A stretch of 64,000 nucleotides of DNA from Paenibacillus lacisoli (lineage in GTDB: Bacteria > Bacillota > Bacilli > Paenibacillales > Paenibacillaceae): NCBI RefSeq assembly GCF_030580655.1, contig NZ_JAUQTB010000002.1, forward strand, positions 496,001 through 560,000, in the 5' to 3' direction. Position 1 is the stretch's first letter. Every line of letters starts with the position of its first letter. The notes under the pieces were generated by a model, which did not search any database, was not told the DNA's origin, and saw nothing but the letters and a program-made list of their open reading frames with translations. Both the position numbers and the translations under genes were made by a program. Positions 44,422 to 52,557 of the stretch are shown here, in pieces.

Positions 44422-44574
44422 ACCGCTTCCTTCTTTATCAAATAAACATTCCTCATACCTTATGTAGACGCACTGCAAAAGGTACCTTCAAAATCTTACC
44501 CGAAAAGTAAACAGGCAGCAACCCGGCTCCAGAGCAGGGCGTTATACGAACCCATTCTGTTTGCTATCTGCATA

Positions 44575-44603
44575 GATAAAGACCGCTCCTTGTCGGAGCG
44601 GCC
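44575..44603 (-). terminator. Terminator of the YtxH gene
   Basis: GGCCGCTCC-GACAA-GGAGCGGTC followed by TTTA on the minus strand. Confidence 0.65.
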
Positions 44604-44621
44604 TGTTTTAACCATAACAGC

Positions 44622-44969
44622 TTACTGCAGTTCCGTTTCATCCTGCCGTTCTTCCTCAACGGCTTCCTCGCTGCTGTCTAACGAAGAGGTGGTCGCAAGC
44701 TCCTGCTCTTCGTCTTTGCAGGCACGAAGGCTCTGCAGATCCTCGATGACCAGGCCAGCCGTTGTTTTGATTTTATCCACCAGCACAATACGCTGTTCAT
44801 TCACCTTGCTAACAAGCTCCTGGCTCTTGTCCCCGACCAGACGCGCTCCATCCGCAATATCATGCCGAAGCTCCTTGCCCGATTTTGGCGCAAGCAGCAG
44901 CGCTGTGACCCCGCCTGCAACACTCCCTGCCAACAATCCCCACAGCAGACCTTTGTTCTTCTCGTTCAT
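44622..44969 (-). CDS. YtxH-domain protein
   Basis: 115 aa. The N-terminal glycine-rich helix GLLWGLLAGSVAGGVTALLL followed by APKSGKELRHDIADG is the YtxH signature. A helical region and a very acidic tail follow. Probably membrane-attached; in Bacillus, YtxH is a general-stress protein. AAGGAG precedes the ATG. Confidence 0.88.
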   Translation of the reverse strand: MNEKNKGLLWGLLAGSVAGGVTALLLAPKSGKELRHDIADGARLVGDKSQELVSKVNEQRIVLVDKIKTTAGLVIEDLQSLRACKDEEQELATTSSLDSSEEAVEEERQDETELQ

Positions 44970-45070
44970 GCTACATCTCTCCTTATGTCGAACATACCGG
45001 GCGAATGCCCATTGGTTGATTCATTATAAGCAGGAGCAGCCTGTCAGGATACAAAGCGGGACTAAAAAAT

Positions 45071-45712
45071 TCAGGCACTTGGCCCAGGCGGCTGGATACG
45101 GTATTTGCAGCATGAACCGCCCAAAGCCAGGCATTCTGTGCGTGTAACTTCAGCCTGCAGCAGCTCCTGAAACAGAGACTGCTCACAGGCACAAGCATGC
45201 TGGTAACGGCGGGCGACTTCATTGATGGGACAGTTGTACTCGTACAGCGTATAACTGCCGTCTTTTTCCTGTTCCCAGTGTGCCATATATCCGCCTGCAT
45301 GCTGTATGGACGTAAGCTCTGCCACCCGCTCGCTCAAATCCCGGCCTTCCATTTTGGGTCCATACCGGTCCAGCATCTTGTGTTTGCGTCCATCGAACAG
45401 CTGGTGTACCGCTTGAGATCCCTGGCTGTCATCAAGTTCCTCCAGCAGCTCCAGCAGCAGGTGGCTGTAATTCCGCGGAAACTGCTCATGCCCGTGCTCA
45501 GTTAATGCATACAGGAAGGTTGGCCTTCCCATCGCCTGGCGGACTACAGTCGTCTCGATATAGCCGTCTTTCTCCATCTGGTTGAGATGGCGGCGGACGC
45601 CCATTTCTGTAATACCCAGCTCGGCAGCGAGGCGGCTTACAGCGATGGGCCCTTTGGTCTTGAGGAGCGTCATTAGCAGCTGCCTGGTTGACATCTCAGG
45701 CTGAATCTTCAT
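45071..45712 (-). CDS. SufR-like Fe-S winged-helix regulator
   Basis: 213 aa. The N-terminal winged helix (ISRLAAELGITEMGVRRHL region; GRPTFLYALTEHG wing) is followed by an effector domain ending in four or more cysteines: EYNCPI, QHACACEQSL, TECLAL, GSCCKYRI. This spacing resembles the [4Fe-4S]-binding SufR-like DeoR/ArsR regulators. GGGAGG precedes the ATG. Last gene of a five-gene operon. A redox or iron signal is likely; the target genes are unknown. Confidence 0.82.
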   Translation of the reverse strand: MKIQPEMSTRQLLMTLLKTKGPIAVSRLAAELGITEMGVRRHLNQMEKDGYIETTVVRQAMGRPTFLYALTEHGHEQFPRNYSHLLLELLEELDDSQGSQAVHQLFDGRKHKMLDRYGPKMEGRDLSERVAELTSIQHAGGYMAHWEQEKDGSYTLYEYNCPINEVARRYQHACACEQSLFQELLQAEVTRTECLALGGSCCKYRIQPPGPSA

Positions 45713-45739
45713 ACCATGACCTCCCGCTGTCTGTCCATG

Positions 45740-46669
45740 TTATTGTTCACTCCCGCCGGCTGGTCCGCGACCTGCATTATGCGGCGCTCCGGGGTCCAGA
45801 TCCAGCACGAACCGCTGCGGCTTCGCCAGCGCATGCTGATGCTCACAGCGCCACTGCTGTCCACCTGCAGAGCCGATGCTCTGTCCATTCTCGATGATGT
45901 CACCGTTGTGGAACACATAATACGCTGCGCCATAGACGGATTCAGCGACCTTGTCCGGATCCAGGCCGTTAAAGTGGCATTGGATATCCGGTATCCCCAC
46001 AGCCGACAGCCCCAGGGTATCCATGATGATGTCATTCTCTCCAGCACCCCGATCAACCTGATACATCCGGACATTCATAGCCCCGTACAATATGTCTTCC
46101 TGCTTCAGGGCCTCCAGGTACGCTTGCGGCTGTACCAGCTTGTCACTGGTATACCAATAGACTGCCTCACAGGGCAGGACGTCCAGCAGGGCTCGCAGTG
46201 CAGACTGCATCAGCTCAAGACGCTCGCTGTATGGCAGACCTGCACCGAACATGTCCTGCAGAGTCACACTGTATTTTACCTTGGATACCGTACTGCGCGC
46301 CTCCGGCCAATGCCAGGCCTGCTGCAGCGACTTCTCCCAGCGCTCCGGCTCTTTCACTTCTACAGGCCCCGTAATCAGCGTCTGAACCGGAATGTCCGCG
46401 TCCTTCATCTTAGCCGTATAGCGGGTGTGCACATAAATCAACGGCAGTTCTTCTCCCAGTCCTTCCGGCTGACGCTCCTTGAAAGCTTTCCGAAAAGCCT
46501 CAAGCATATGGGCCGGCAGCGGAACACCCCCGCTGTAGCGGGTCATAGCTTCCTGCAGAGAAGACTCCGAGATAACCGGACGCTCATGAAACAGTAATTC
46601 AATGCGGTATACAGGCTGAAAGCCTGAAGTCTGATCGTCAACTTCCTGTTGCTGATTGGATTGTTCCAT
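45740..46669 (-). CDS. DUF4261-domain protein
   Basis: 309 aa, soluble. The N-terminal part (YRIELLFHERPVISESSLQE) and the later EAVYWYTSDKLVQPQAYLEA, MNVRMYQV and MDTLGLSAVGIPDIQCHF correspond to the DUF4261 pattern. Function unknown. GGAGGAG precedes the ATG. It lies between YutE (39 nt) and the SufR-like gene (27 nt). Confidence 0.7.
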   Translation of the reverse strand: MEQSNQQQEVDDQTSGFQPVYRIELLFHERPVISESSLQEAMTRYSGGVPLPAHMLEAFRKAFKERQPEGLGEELPLIYVHTRYTAKMKDADIPVQTLITGPVEVKEPERWEKSLQQAWHWPEARSTVSKVKYSVTLQDMFGAGLPYSERLELMQSALRALLDVLPCEAVYWYTSDKLVQPQAYLEALKQEDILYGAMNVRMYQVDRGAGENDIIMDTLGLSAVGIPDIQCHFNGLDPDKVAESVYGAAYYVFHNGDIIENGQSIGSAGGQQWRCEHQHALAKPQRFVLDLDPGAPHNAGRGPAGGSEQ

Positions 46670-46708
46670 CTTGCTCCTCCTAACGAATAGCGGCGTTCGT
46701 ATGCTGCC

Positions 46709-47155
46709 CTATTCCTGTTCTACAGGCGCCGCAGCGCCTAACTCCTGATCCAGATACGCATGTACAGCTCCGGCAAATTGCTCCAGCACAGCAGGCAGCA
46801 CAGGTGTCAGGTCGTGGAGTGCACTGCGCTCCCATACGTAATAATCCTGGACCAGCGGCTTGCGAAGCCCTACAAGCTTCATCAGTACCTCGTATATTTC
46901 ACGGCTGAAGACGCCTTCATTAAAATTGATCTCAATGATATCCTCGTAACTGCTAGCATCCCGCATAATAAAACCGTCGATCAGATAGCTGCCGACATCC
47001 GTAACCGTCTCGATTCCGAGATGCAGCGCTCTTTCCTGCACCATTCCGTACAGCAGGCCTCCGTCCCAGTCTTCGGCAGCCTGCCGTAGTGCGGATGCAA
47101 TCGCCGGTACTGCGTTCAGCCTCAGCTCGATCTGTTCCCTGTTCACATAATACAT
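46709..47155 (-). CDS. YutE-type DUF86 (HepT-like) protein
   Basis: 148 aa, all helical. DVGSYLIDGFIMRDASSYED is the YutE/DUF86 hallmark. The HepT RNase motif R-x4-6-H is not conserved: the matching segment reads GLRKPLVQDYYVWER with Gln-Asp where the His is expected. No MNT nucleotidyltransferase antitoxin gene is adjacent, so a classic toxin role is unlikely. GGAGG precedes the ATG. Confidence 0.78.
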   Translation of the reverse strand: MYYVNREQIELRLNAVPAIASALRQAAEDWDGGLLYGMVQERALHLGIETVTDVGSYLIDGFIMRDASSYEDIIEINFNEGVFSREIYEVLMKLVGLRKPLVQDYYVWERSALHDLTPVLPAVLEQFAGAVHAYLDQELGAAAPVEQE

Positions 47156-47177
47156 GGCTGACTAAGCACCTCCGATG

Positions 47178-47465
47178 CTAAAACTCATAATCTACAGCGA
47201 TGGATACCTCTTTAACTTCGTTGATATGCTGGATTACAGCCTGGTGGGCGGGATGAACCTGGTACGCTTTCAAATCATCCAGGCTGTCCACCTCCGCAAT
47301 CAGCGATATATCGTAAGAACGCTCAGAGCGGATCACATCGATTCCAATTTCAAGCGAACGAAGAAACGGAATTTTACCGTCCATATTGCGCAGCACCGCT
47401 GCAGTTACATTCACACTCTCGGGTGAACTGTCTTTCAATTTGAAGAGAACAATATGCTTAATCAT
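47178..47465 (-). CDS. Dabb-domain stress-responsive protein
   Basis: 95 aa. MIKHIVLFKLKD at the start and VHPAHQAVIQHINEVKE near the end define the Dabb (dimeric alpha-beta barrel) family. It has AAGGAGC upstream and its ATG overlaps the stop of a 57-aa gene (ATGA). Function in bacteria is unclear. Confidence 0.9.
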   Translation of the reverse strand: MIKHIVLFKLKDSSPESVNVTAAVLRNMDGKIPFLRSLEIGIDVIRSERSYDISLIAEVDSLDDLKAYQVHPAHQAVIQHINEVKEVSIAVDYEF

Positions 47466-47635
47466 GGATCATTGCTCCTTGTCTGTGAATTCATCAGCCC
47501 AGCATCTTGTATCCATCCTAAACCGCGATCTTCATCCGGAGCCAAGCCGAGGAAAACCATTCCTTCTGTCCAAAAGGACGAATAGGTAAGCGGGAGATGT
47601 TCGTGATACAATGTACTCAACTCAAAATATAACAT
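47462..47635 (-). CDS. Unrecognised 57-aa protein coupled to Dabb
   Basis: A small gene easily missed by length cut-offs. Starts MLYFELSTLYHEHLPLTYSS and contains WTEGMVFLGLAPDEDRGLGW, an even amino-acid mix typical of coding DNA. AGAAGG lies 6 nt before the ATG. The stop TGA overlaps the Dabb ATG by 4 nt. The same frame is open for 17 codons upstream of the ATG, so an unusual earlier start cannot be excluded. Family not recognised. Confidence 0.6.
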   Translation of the reverse strand: MLYFELSTLYHEHLPLTYSSFWTEGMVFLGLAPDEDRGLGWIQDAGLMNSQTRSNDP

Positions 47636-47781
47636 AACCGACCTTCTTTCGGGAAGGAAGACCGCATATCCTGTGCCTGCCTTCCCGGTTCAGTAAGAAT
47701 TTATGCCTATCTGGAGAACTTTCGACGCTTACGGTTGCACAAAGACTGCATAACGCGAATAAAACCACGACCTTTTGCGCT

Positions 47782-47810
47782 TTTACGTAATAAACATGTC
47801 ATGTTATAAT
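47782..47810 (+). promoter_or_regulatory. Sigma-A promoter of the double-HTH gene
   Basis: TTTACG (47782-47787), 17 bp, then TGTTATAAT with an extended -10 (TATAAT 47805-47810). The expected start is near 47817. Confidence 0.6.
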
Positions 47811-47816
47811 GACAAC

Positions 47817-47884
47817 ACGTACCGAGCCTGGCTGCCTATTCCGGTCTCCGAGATGGACGGTCACTTGCCAACCAGGCCGCACGT
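47817..47884 (+). promoter_or_regulatory. Structured 5' leader, unknown class
   Basis: ACGT-CG-GCCTGG (47817-47831) can pair with CCAGGC-CG-ACGT (47872-47884), enclosing a second hairpin CCGGTC/GACGG. An AT-rich stretch and GGAGG then precede the ATG at 47920. I could not match it to a known riboswitch class. Confidence 0.45.
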
Positions 47885-47919
47885 AGCGTAGTATAATTTT
47901 TAAAAAAATCGGAGGAAAT

Positions 47920-48510
47920 ATGCCTAAACAACAAGAACAACACTCCATCCAGGCGTGGTCTCTGATCAACCGCAAATATTTGGGAAAAGGCGTTCGGGTA
48001 AAACGATTCCGCAAACCGACACGCTGTCAGGTCCGTAATCGCGTCCTGCTCGCCGTATTAATGGCCAATGACATCAAACTATCGCAGCTTGCCGAAGAAT
48101 TGTCCATCTCTTCCCGCAGCGTCAGCGCTTGGGTATATGAAGGGCGTATTCCCGGCAATACCAATCTGGACAAAACTTGCAGCCTGCTCGGCTATCCTCG
48201 TCACATCCTTTTCAATGAAGAGGTTATCCGCAGCAGCCCGTTAATCTGTCAGCCCGGTCCTTCGCGCTTTATGAAGCGTACGGTGACACGTTCACCCGTG
48301 AGCAACCGGATTTTGGCAGGATTGTGTATGGTTCATGATTTGTCCGTAACCGATGTCAGCCATTGGATCGGCGTTCATCCAGGTACGTTTCGGAAGTGGC
48401 TGCACCAAGGTACCGTTCCTTCCCAAGCGTTCCAGGATCAAGCTGCAGAATTTTTCCGCATCCCGAAGAGCATCCTCTTCGCAGATACGGTGCTGGCCAA
48501 ACAATCTTAA
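47920..48510 (+). CDS. Tandem-duplicated HTH protein
   Basis: 196 aa. A basic N-terminus (RKYLGKGVRVKRFRKPTR) is followed by two gap-free 64-residue repeats at 40-103 and 129-192. Each starts NR(V/I)L and carries an XRE-like HTH (LSQLAEELSISSRSVSAWV; VTDVSHWIGVHPGTFRKWL), a GxxP turn and a closing (H/S)ILF. It is likely a DNA-binding regulator with pseudo-two-fold symmetry in one chain. Not recognised as a named regulator. Its own promoter, leader and terminator are seen. Confidence 0.75.
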   Translation: MPKQQEQHSIQAWSLINRKYLGKGVRVKRFRKPTRCQVRNRVLLAVLMANDIKLSQLAEELSISSRSVSAWVYEGRIPGNTNLDKTCSLLGYPRHILFNEEVIRSSPLICQPGPSRFMKRTVTRSPVSNRILAGLCMVHDLSVTDVSHWIGVHPGTFRKWLHQGTVPSQAFQDQAAEFFRIPKSILFADTVLAKQS

Positions 48511-48531
48511 CCTATGTGAGATGCAACGCAC

Positions 48532-48570
48532 AAAAGGCACCCCGGCCGCTCGGCCTGAGGGTGCCTTTTT
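48532..48570 (+). terminator. Terminator of the double-HTH gene
   Basis: AAAAGGCACCC...GGGTGCCTTTTT with an inner CGGCCG segment. Confidence 0.85.
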
Positions 48571-48691
48571 GAGTTGAGTCCGCCTCTGTGATCATACAAG
48601 CTTTGGGATAAATGGACCGGTTCTGATGCACAATACTGGATAGATATCCTTTCATGTACAGTATTAGGGATGTCCCGAAAGGAGCTACACG

Positions 48692-48895
48692 ATGAGAATG
48701 GGCAAAGACATTGGAGCCGCCCTGGGGCTGCTGGCAGGAACAACCTTCGGCAGCGGCATCTCCTTCCTGATGCGTATGGAGCATACGTCCACCATGCTTG
48801 CTGTAACCCTGTGTGGTCTGCTGGGTGCGGCTGCAGGGATCACGGTGAGCCTTCGGCTCAACCGGCGGCAGCCTGAGACCCACCCTTCCAAATAG
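48692..48895 (+). CDS. Small membrane protein, 67 aa, unknown
   Basis: Starts MRMGKDIGAALGLLAGTTFG. Two glycine-rich membrane helices with a short loop, then a basic tail (SLRLNRRQPETHPSK). AAAGGAG precedes the ATG. The layout resembles small YtxH-like or holin-like proteins, but no family is recognised. Confidence 0.6.
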   Translation: MRMGKDIGAALGLLAGTTFGSGISFLMRMEHTSTMLAVTLCGLLGAAAGITVSLRLNRRQPETHPSK

Positions 48896-48985
48896 CCTCA
48901 CACGACGAAAGGCCGTCTCCTGTGCAGGTCTGCATTAAGAGGCGGCTCCGTGGAAGGCCGGTGATGGCTAAAAAAACCGAAAACA

Positions 48986-49018
48986 AAGAAGACTTCCGAC
49001 AAAATCGGAAGTCTTCTT
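48986..49018 (-). terminator. Terminator of the tRNA-Leu gene
   Basis: AAGAAGACTTCCGA and its exact complement (14 bp) around AAAAC/GTTTT-type loop bases, followed by T-rich DNA on the minus strand, 7 nt after the tRNA. Confidence 0.8.
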
Positions 49019-49024
49019 AAAGGA

Positions 49025-49109
<85 letters not shown>

Positions 49110-49228
49110 ATATATTATAGGGCAATCTACTCTCTTGCTGAACATGTATGTACAGAAGTTAATCAATCACCGTAATTAAGAGTATACTCGTATTCATTCT
49201 TATTTGCAAGTGTTTTTTTCGAATGTTA

Positions 49229-49309
49229 TTAATAATGGCGTGCCAACGTCCTTCCTACTTTAAACAGCAGCGGGATCAAACCCAGCAGGCTCCCACCTAT
49301 AAGCAGCAT
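49229..49309 (-). CDS. Possible 26-aa membrane peptide
   Basis: ATG-initiated frame: MLLIGGSLLGLIPLLF then KVGRTLARHY. It is one hydrophobic helix with a basic tail, and GGAG lies 11 nt upstream. It falls in an otherwise empty 370-bp interval between tRNA-Leu and a membrane-protein gene. Too short to be sure from sequence alone. Confidence 0.3.
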   Translation of the reverse strand: MLLIGGSLLGLIPLLFKVGRTLARHY

Positions 49310-49379
49310 CACACGTTGATCTCCACAGCCGTTAATCTATCCTCATGTGCAATGCTCCCTGCTTGAAGCACAAACACAA

Positions 49380-49401
49380 AGAGGCTTGAATTCAAGCCTC
49401 T
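49380..49401 (-). terminator. Terminator of the 147-aa membrane protein gene
   Basis: AGAGGCTTG-AATT-CAAGCCTCT, perfect 9-bp arms, then TTTGTGTTTG on the minus strand. Confidence 0.7.
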
Positions 49402-49479
49402 GCATGCTGAACCTATTTTACTTACTTGTTTACTTACTTAAAACTTCACTATTGGATTCGAGCTTCCGCTTGCCTCTGC

Positions 49480-49923
49480 TTATTCAACAGGTGTACTCGC
49501 CGGCTGCTGGGATTGACGGCTTTTTGCATACTTTGCAGGCAGCTGCCATGCCGTAAGCACAGCCAGAATGACAAATACGATATCCATAGCTCCAAAGAAC
49601 TCGGAAATGTTCTCCTGAAACATCGTAATGATATCACTGTCAAACATCCCTTCCATTCCATCGTTCAGCACATAGCTGAAGATAAAATACTTGCCCAGCA
49701 CAATACCGATCAAACTTGCAACAACTGCGATCAGCTGGTGAGCTGCGGTCGTACGTTTACCGGACAGCAGGACGACAGCATAACCCGTCAGACCGCCGAT
49801 CGCCCAAGCAACCAGTCCCAGTTCATAATCGGTCATGATGGCAATTGCTGCCCACAGAATTCCGCCGACCACTGCTGCGGCAAGAGCACCCAGTGCAGCC
49901 AATATAATGTTGCTTCGTTGCAT
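49480..49923 (-). CDS. Four-helix membrane protein, unknown
   Basis: 147 aa starting MQRSNIILAALGALAAAVVG. Four membrane helices with an acidic extracellular or luminal loop (LNDGMEGMFDSDIITMF) between helices 3 and 4. AAGGGGAA precedes the ATG. I do not recognise a named family. Probably monocistronic. Confidence 0.7.
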   Translation of the reverse strand: MQRSNIILAALGALAAAVVGGILWAAIAIMTDYELGLVAWAIGGLTGYAVVLLSGKRTTAAHQLIAVVASLIGIVLGKYFIFSYVLNDGMEGMFDSDIITMFQENISEFFGAMDIVFVILAVLTAWQLPAKYAKSRQSQQPASTPVE

Positions 49924-50105
49924 TTTTCATTCCCCTTATGTATGTATTTACTTCCAGACTTTAACTATAAAACCACAAAAATAGACTTTTTTCAATAATA
50001 AATACAAATTTTCATACGATTCAAGTATTTTGACCATAATTTCCGCATGTCTATGTGTCTATGGAATTAATTCCCTTACACTTCCTTTGCACAAAAACGG
50101 ATAAA

Positions 50106-50138
50106 AAAGATCCTCTGCCTTCTCAGCAGAGGATCTTT
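50106..50138 (-). terminator. Terminator after nspC
   Basis: AAAGATCCTCTGC and GCAGAGGATCTTT, 13-bp arms, with T tract on the minus strand. Confidence 0.85.
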
Positions 50139-50153
50139 AGTTACAGACAAAGA

Positions 50154-51302
50154 TTAAGACAAACGGTTGGCATAATCCTCGTAATTGAATTGACGCACTA
50201 CTTTGATGCCTTCTTCCTCGTTGTATGTGGCAATCGAAGGAAGGTTCACGCCGTTAAACATATGGTTTTTGACCATCGTATAATGAGCCATGTCAGTAAA
50301 GACCAGCTTGTCCCCGGCCTGCAACGGTTTCTCGAAGGAGTAGTCGCCGATTACATCGCCAGCCAGACAGGTCATGCCACCAAGGCGGTACGTATGAGCT
50401 TTCTCGCCAGACTGTCCTGCCCCGATGATCTGCGGACGGTAAGGCATAGCCAGGACGTCCGGCATGTGGCATTCCGCCGAAGTATCCAGTATAGCAATAT
50501 CCATGCCATTATTCACGATATCCAGTACAGTTGCTACCAGATACCCTGTATTGAGGGCAATGGCTTCGCCAGGCTCCAGATAAACTTCCACATTGTACGT
50601 TTCTTTCAAATGATTAATGACACGAACGAGTGTCTCGATATCATAATCCGGTCTGGTAATATGATGACCGCCGCCCAGGTTCAGCCACTTCATCTTGTGA
50701 ATGTACTCACCGAACTTCTCTTCGACGACTTTAATCGTACGTTCCAGCGTATCGGAATTCTGTTCACACATGCTGTGGAAATGAATACCGTCTACACCTT
50801 CCAGCTCTTCCGGCTTGAAGTTCGCGAGCGTAATACCAAGACGGGAATGCGCGTAGCAAGGGTCGTACAGCGGCGTCTCAATCTCGGAATACTCCGGATT
50901 TACCCGCAGGCCGATTTCAATGTTCTTGCCCTCGACGTTTTTCACTTTGTCCTTGAACTTCTTCAACTGGTCGAAGGAGTTAAAAACAATGTGATCCACA
51001 TAGCCCAGCAGCTCATCGATCTCATAATCGCTGTAAGCCGGTGCGTAGGCATGAACTTCCTTGCCCATCTTCTCATAGCCGAGGCGGGCCTCAAACAGGG
51101 AACTGGAAGTCACCCCTTTGAGATACTTCCCAACCAGCGGGAAAGTAGACCACATCGAGTACCCCTTGAGAGCGAGCAGGATGTTAGCTCCGGTGCGCTG
51201 TTGCACCGAATCCAGCACTTCCAGATTGCGCTTCAGCAGTCTCTCATCAACGATGTAACTGGGTGAAGGAAGCTGGGTGATGTCGAAATCTATTTTAGTC
51301 AT
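50154..51302 (-). CDS. nspC: Carboxynorspermidine/carboxyspermidine decarboxylase
   Basis: PLP enzyme of the alanine-racemase/ODC fold, 382 aa. The PLP lysine is in ANILLALKGYSMW. LNLGGGHHITR binds the phosphate, and LEPGEAIALNTGYL and HMPDVLAMPYRPQI are NspC-specific. It decarboxylates carboxyspermidine to spermidine. ATG at 51302 has GAGGTG upstream. Second gene of the pair with the dehydrogenase (8 nt gap). Confidence 0.93.
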   Translation of the reverse strand: MTKIDFDITQLPSPSYIVDERLLKRNLEVLDSVQQRTGANILLALKGYSMWSTFPLVGKYLKGVTSSSLFEARLGYEKMGKEVHAYAPAYSDYEIDELLGYVDHIVFNSFDQLKKFKDKVKNVEGKNIEIGLRVNPEYSEIETPLYDPCYAHSRLGITLANFKPEELEGVDGIHFHSMCEQNSDTLERTIKVVEEKFGEYIHKMKWLNLGGGHHITRPDYDIETLVRVINHLKETYNVEVYLEPGEAIALNTGYLVATVLDIVNNGMDIAILDTSAECHMPDVLAMPYRPQIIGAGQSGEKAHTYRLGGMTCLAGDVIGDYSFEKPLQAGDKLVFTDMAHYTMVKNHMFNGVNLPSIATYNEEEGIKVVRQFNYEDYANRLS

Positions 51303-51310
51303 ATCACACC

Positions 51311-52510
51311 TCAATCAAGCAGCGTTGGCGAAAAATCCTCCTGCCAAGGCAAACCGTATTTATTCAATGCGTCCATGAATGGATCCGGGTCAAACTCTTC
51401 AATATTGTGTACGCCCGGTTTGTTCCAGATGCCTTTGATAATCATCATAGCACCGATCATGGCCGGAACGCCTGTTGTATAAGAGATCGCCTGGGAGCCT
51501 ACTTCACGGTAGCACTCTTCATGATCACAAACGTTGTATACATAATATGTTTTTGGCTGTCCATCTTTCACGCCCTGGATAATGCAGCCGATGTTTGTTT
51601 TGCCCTTAGTTCTTGGTCCCAGGGAAGCCGGGTCCGGAAGAACAGCTTTCAGGAACTGCAGGGGCGCGATTTGTTTGCCTTCAAATTCAATCGGTTCGAT
51701 GGAAGTCATACCGACATTCTCCAGCACTCGCAGGTGATTCAGGTAATTATCCGAGAACGTCATCCAGAAACGGATACGCTTCAGACCTTTAATATTGATT
51801 GCCAGAGATTCCAGCTCTTCATGGTACAACAGATAGATATTCTTCGGACCAATTTCCGGAAGATCATAAGTCTTCTTCTCGGAAAGCGGCTCGGTCTCAA
51901 TCCATTCGCCATTTTCCCAGTAGCGGCCTTTGGCTGTAATTTCACGGATATTAATCTCAGGATTGAAGTTGGTAGCAAAAGGATAACCGTGGTCGCCAGC
52001 GTTGGCGTCCACAATATCGATGGAATGAATCTCATCGAAATAGTGTTTCGCTGCATAAGCAGAGAATACACCGGTCACACCCGGATCAAAGCCGCTGCCC
52101 AGCAGCGCTGTGATGCCAGCTTTCTCGAACTTCTCTCTATATGCCCACTGCCATTTGTATTCGAATTTAGGCGTATCGGGTGGTTCATAATTCGCGGTAT
52201 CGACATAGTGAACACCTGTAGCAAGGCAGGCATCCATAATGGTCAAGTCCTGATAAGGGAGAGCGACATTAATGACTACATCCGGCCCAAAACTCTTGAT
52301 CAATTCAATAACCGCTTCGGTATTATCAGCGTCCAGCTGAGCGGTTTGAATTTTCGTTTGACCTCCGGCCAGTTTATTTTTGAGAGCGTCACATTTTTCA
52401 ACGGTTCTGCTCGCGATGCAAATCTCTTCGAAAACGTCCGGATTCTGACAGCATTTGTGTACGACTACACTAGCAACGCCGCCAGCGCCAATAATTAGAG
52501 CTTTTCCCAA
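51311..52510 (-). CDS. Carboxyspermidine dehydrogenase (saccharopine dehydrogenase family)
   Basis: About 399 aa. An N-terminal Rossmann motif (ALIIGAGGVASVVVHKC) and the saccharopine-dehydrogenase C-terminal fold. It condenses putrescine with aspartate semialdehyde to carboxyspermidine; the assignment rests on its pairing with nspC. The TTG at 52510 has AGGAGG 9 nt upstream; the in-frame TTG at 52516 is too close. The pair gives spermidine without SpeD/SpeE. Confidence 0.9.
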   Translation of the reverse strand: MGKALIIGAGGVASVVVHKCCQNPDVFEEICIASRTVEKCDALKNKLAGGQTKIQTAQLDADNTEAVIELIKSFGPDVVINVALPYQDLTIMDACLATGVHYVDTANYEPPDTPKFEYKWQWAYREKFEKAGITALLGSGFDPGVTGVFSAYAAKHYFDEIHSIDIVDANAGDHGYPFATNFNPEINIREITAKGRYWENGEWIETEPLSEKKTYDLPEIGPKNIYLLYHEELESLAINIKGLKRIRFWMTFSDNYLNHLRVLENVGMTSIEPIEFEGKQIAPLQFLKAVLPDPASLGPRTKGKTNIGCIIQGVKDGQPKTYYVYNVCDHEECYREVGSQAISYTTGVPAMIGAMMIIKGIWNKPGVHNIEEFDPDPFMDALNKYGLPWQEDFSPTLLD

Positions 52511-52557
52511 AGTCAATAACCTCCTAATTCAATCACAATAAAAATCAAACAAAAATG

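Noticed and set aside
47890-47897. Second TATAAT just before the double-HTH gene as an alternative promoter
   Set aside because: No -35 at 16-18 bp, and it would leave almost no leader. The upstream promoter at 47782-47810 is much better.
50055-51266. 403-aa plus-strand frame opposite nspC
   Set aside because: Antisense shadow of a gene whose codon bias leaves the opposite frame open; composition is rich in His, Arg and Phe with no domain or ribosome site.
51407-52498. 363-aa plus-strand frame opposite the carboxyspermidine dehydrogenase
   Set aside because: Same reason: exact antisense of a well-supported gene, no start signal.
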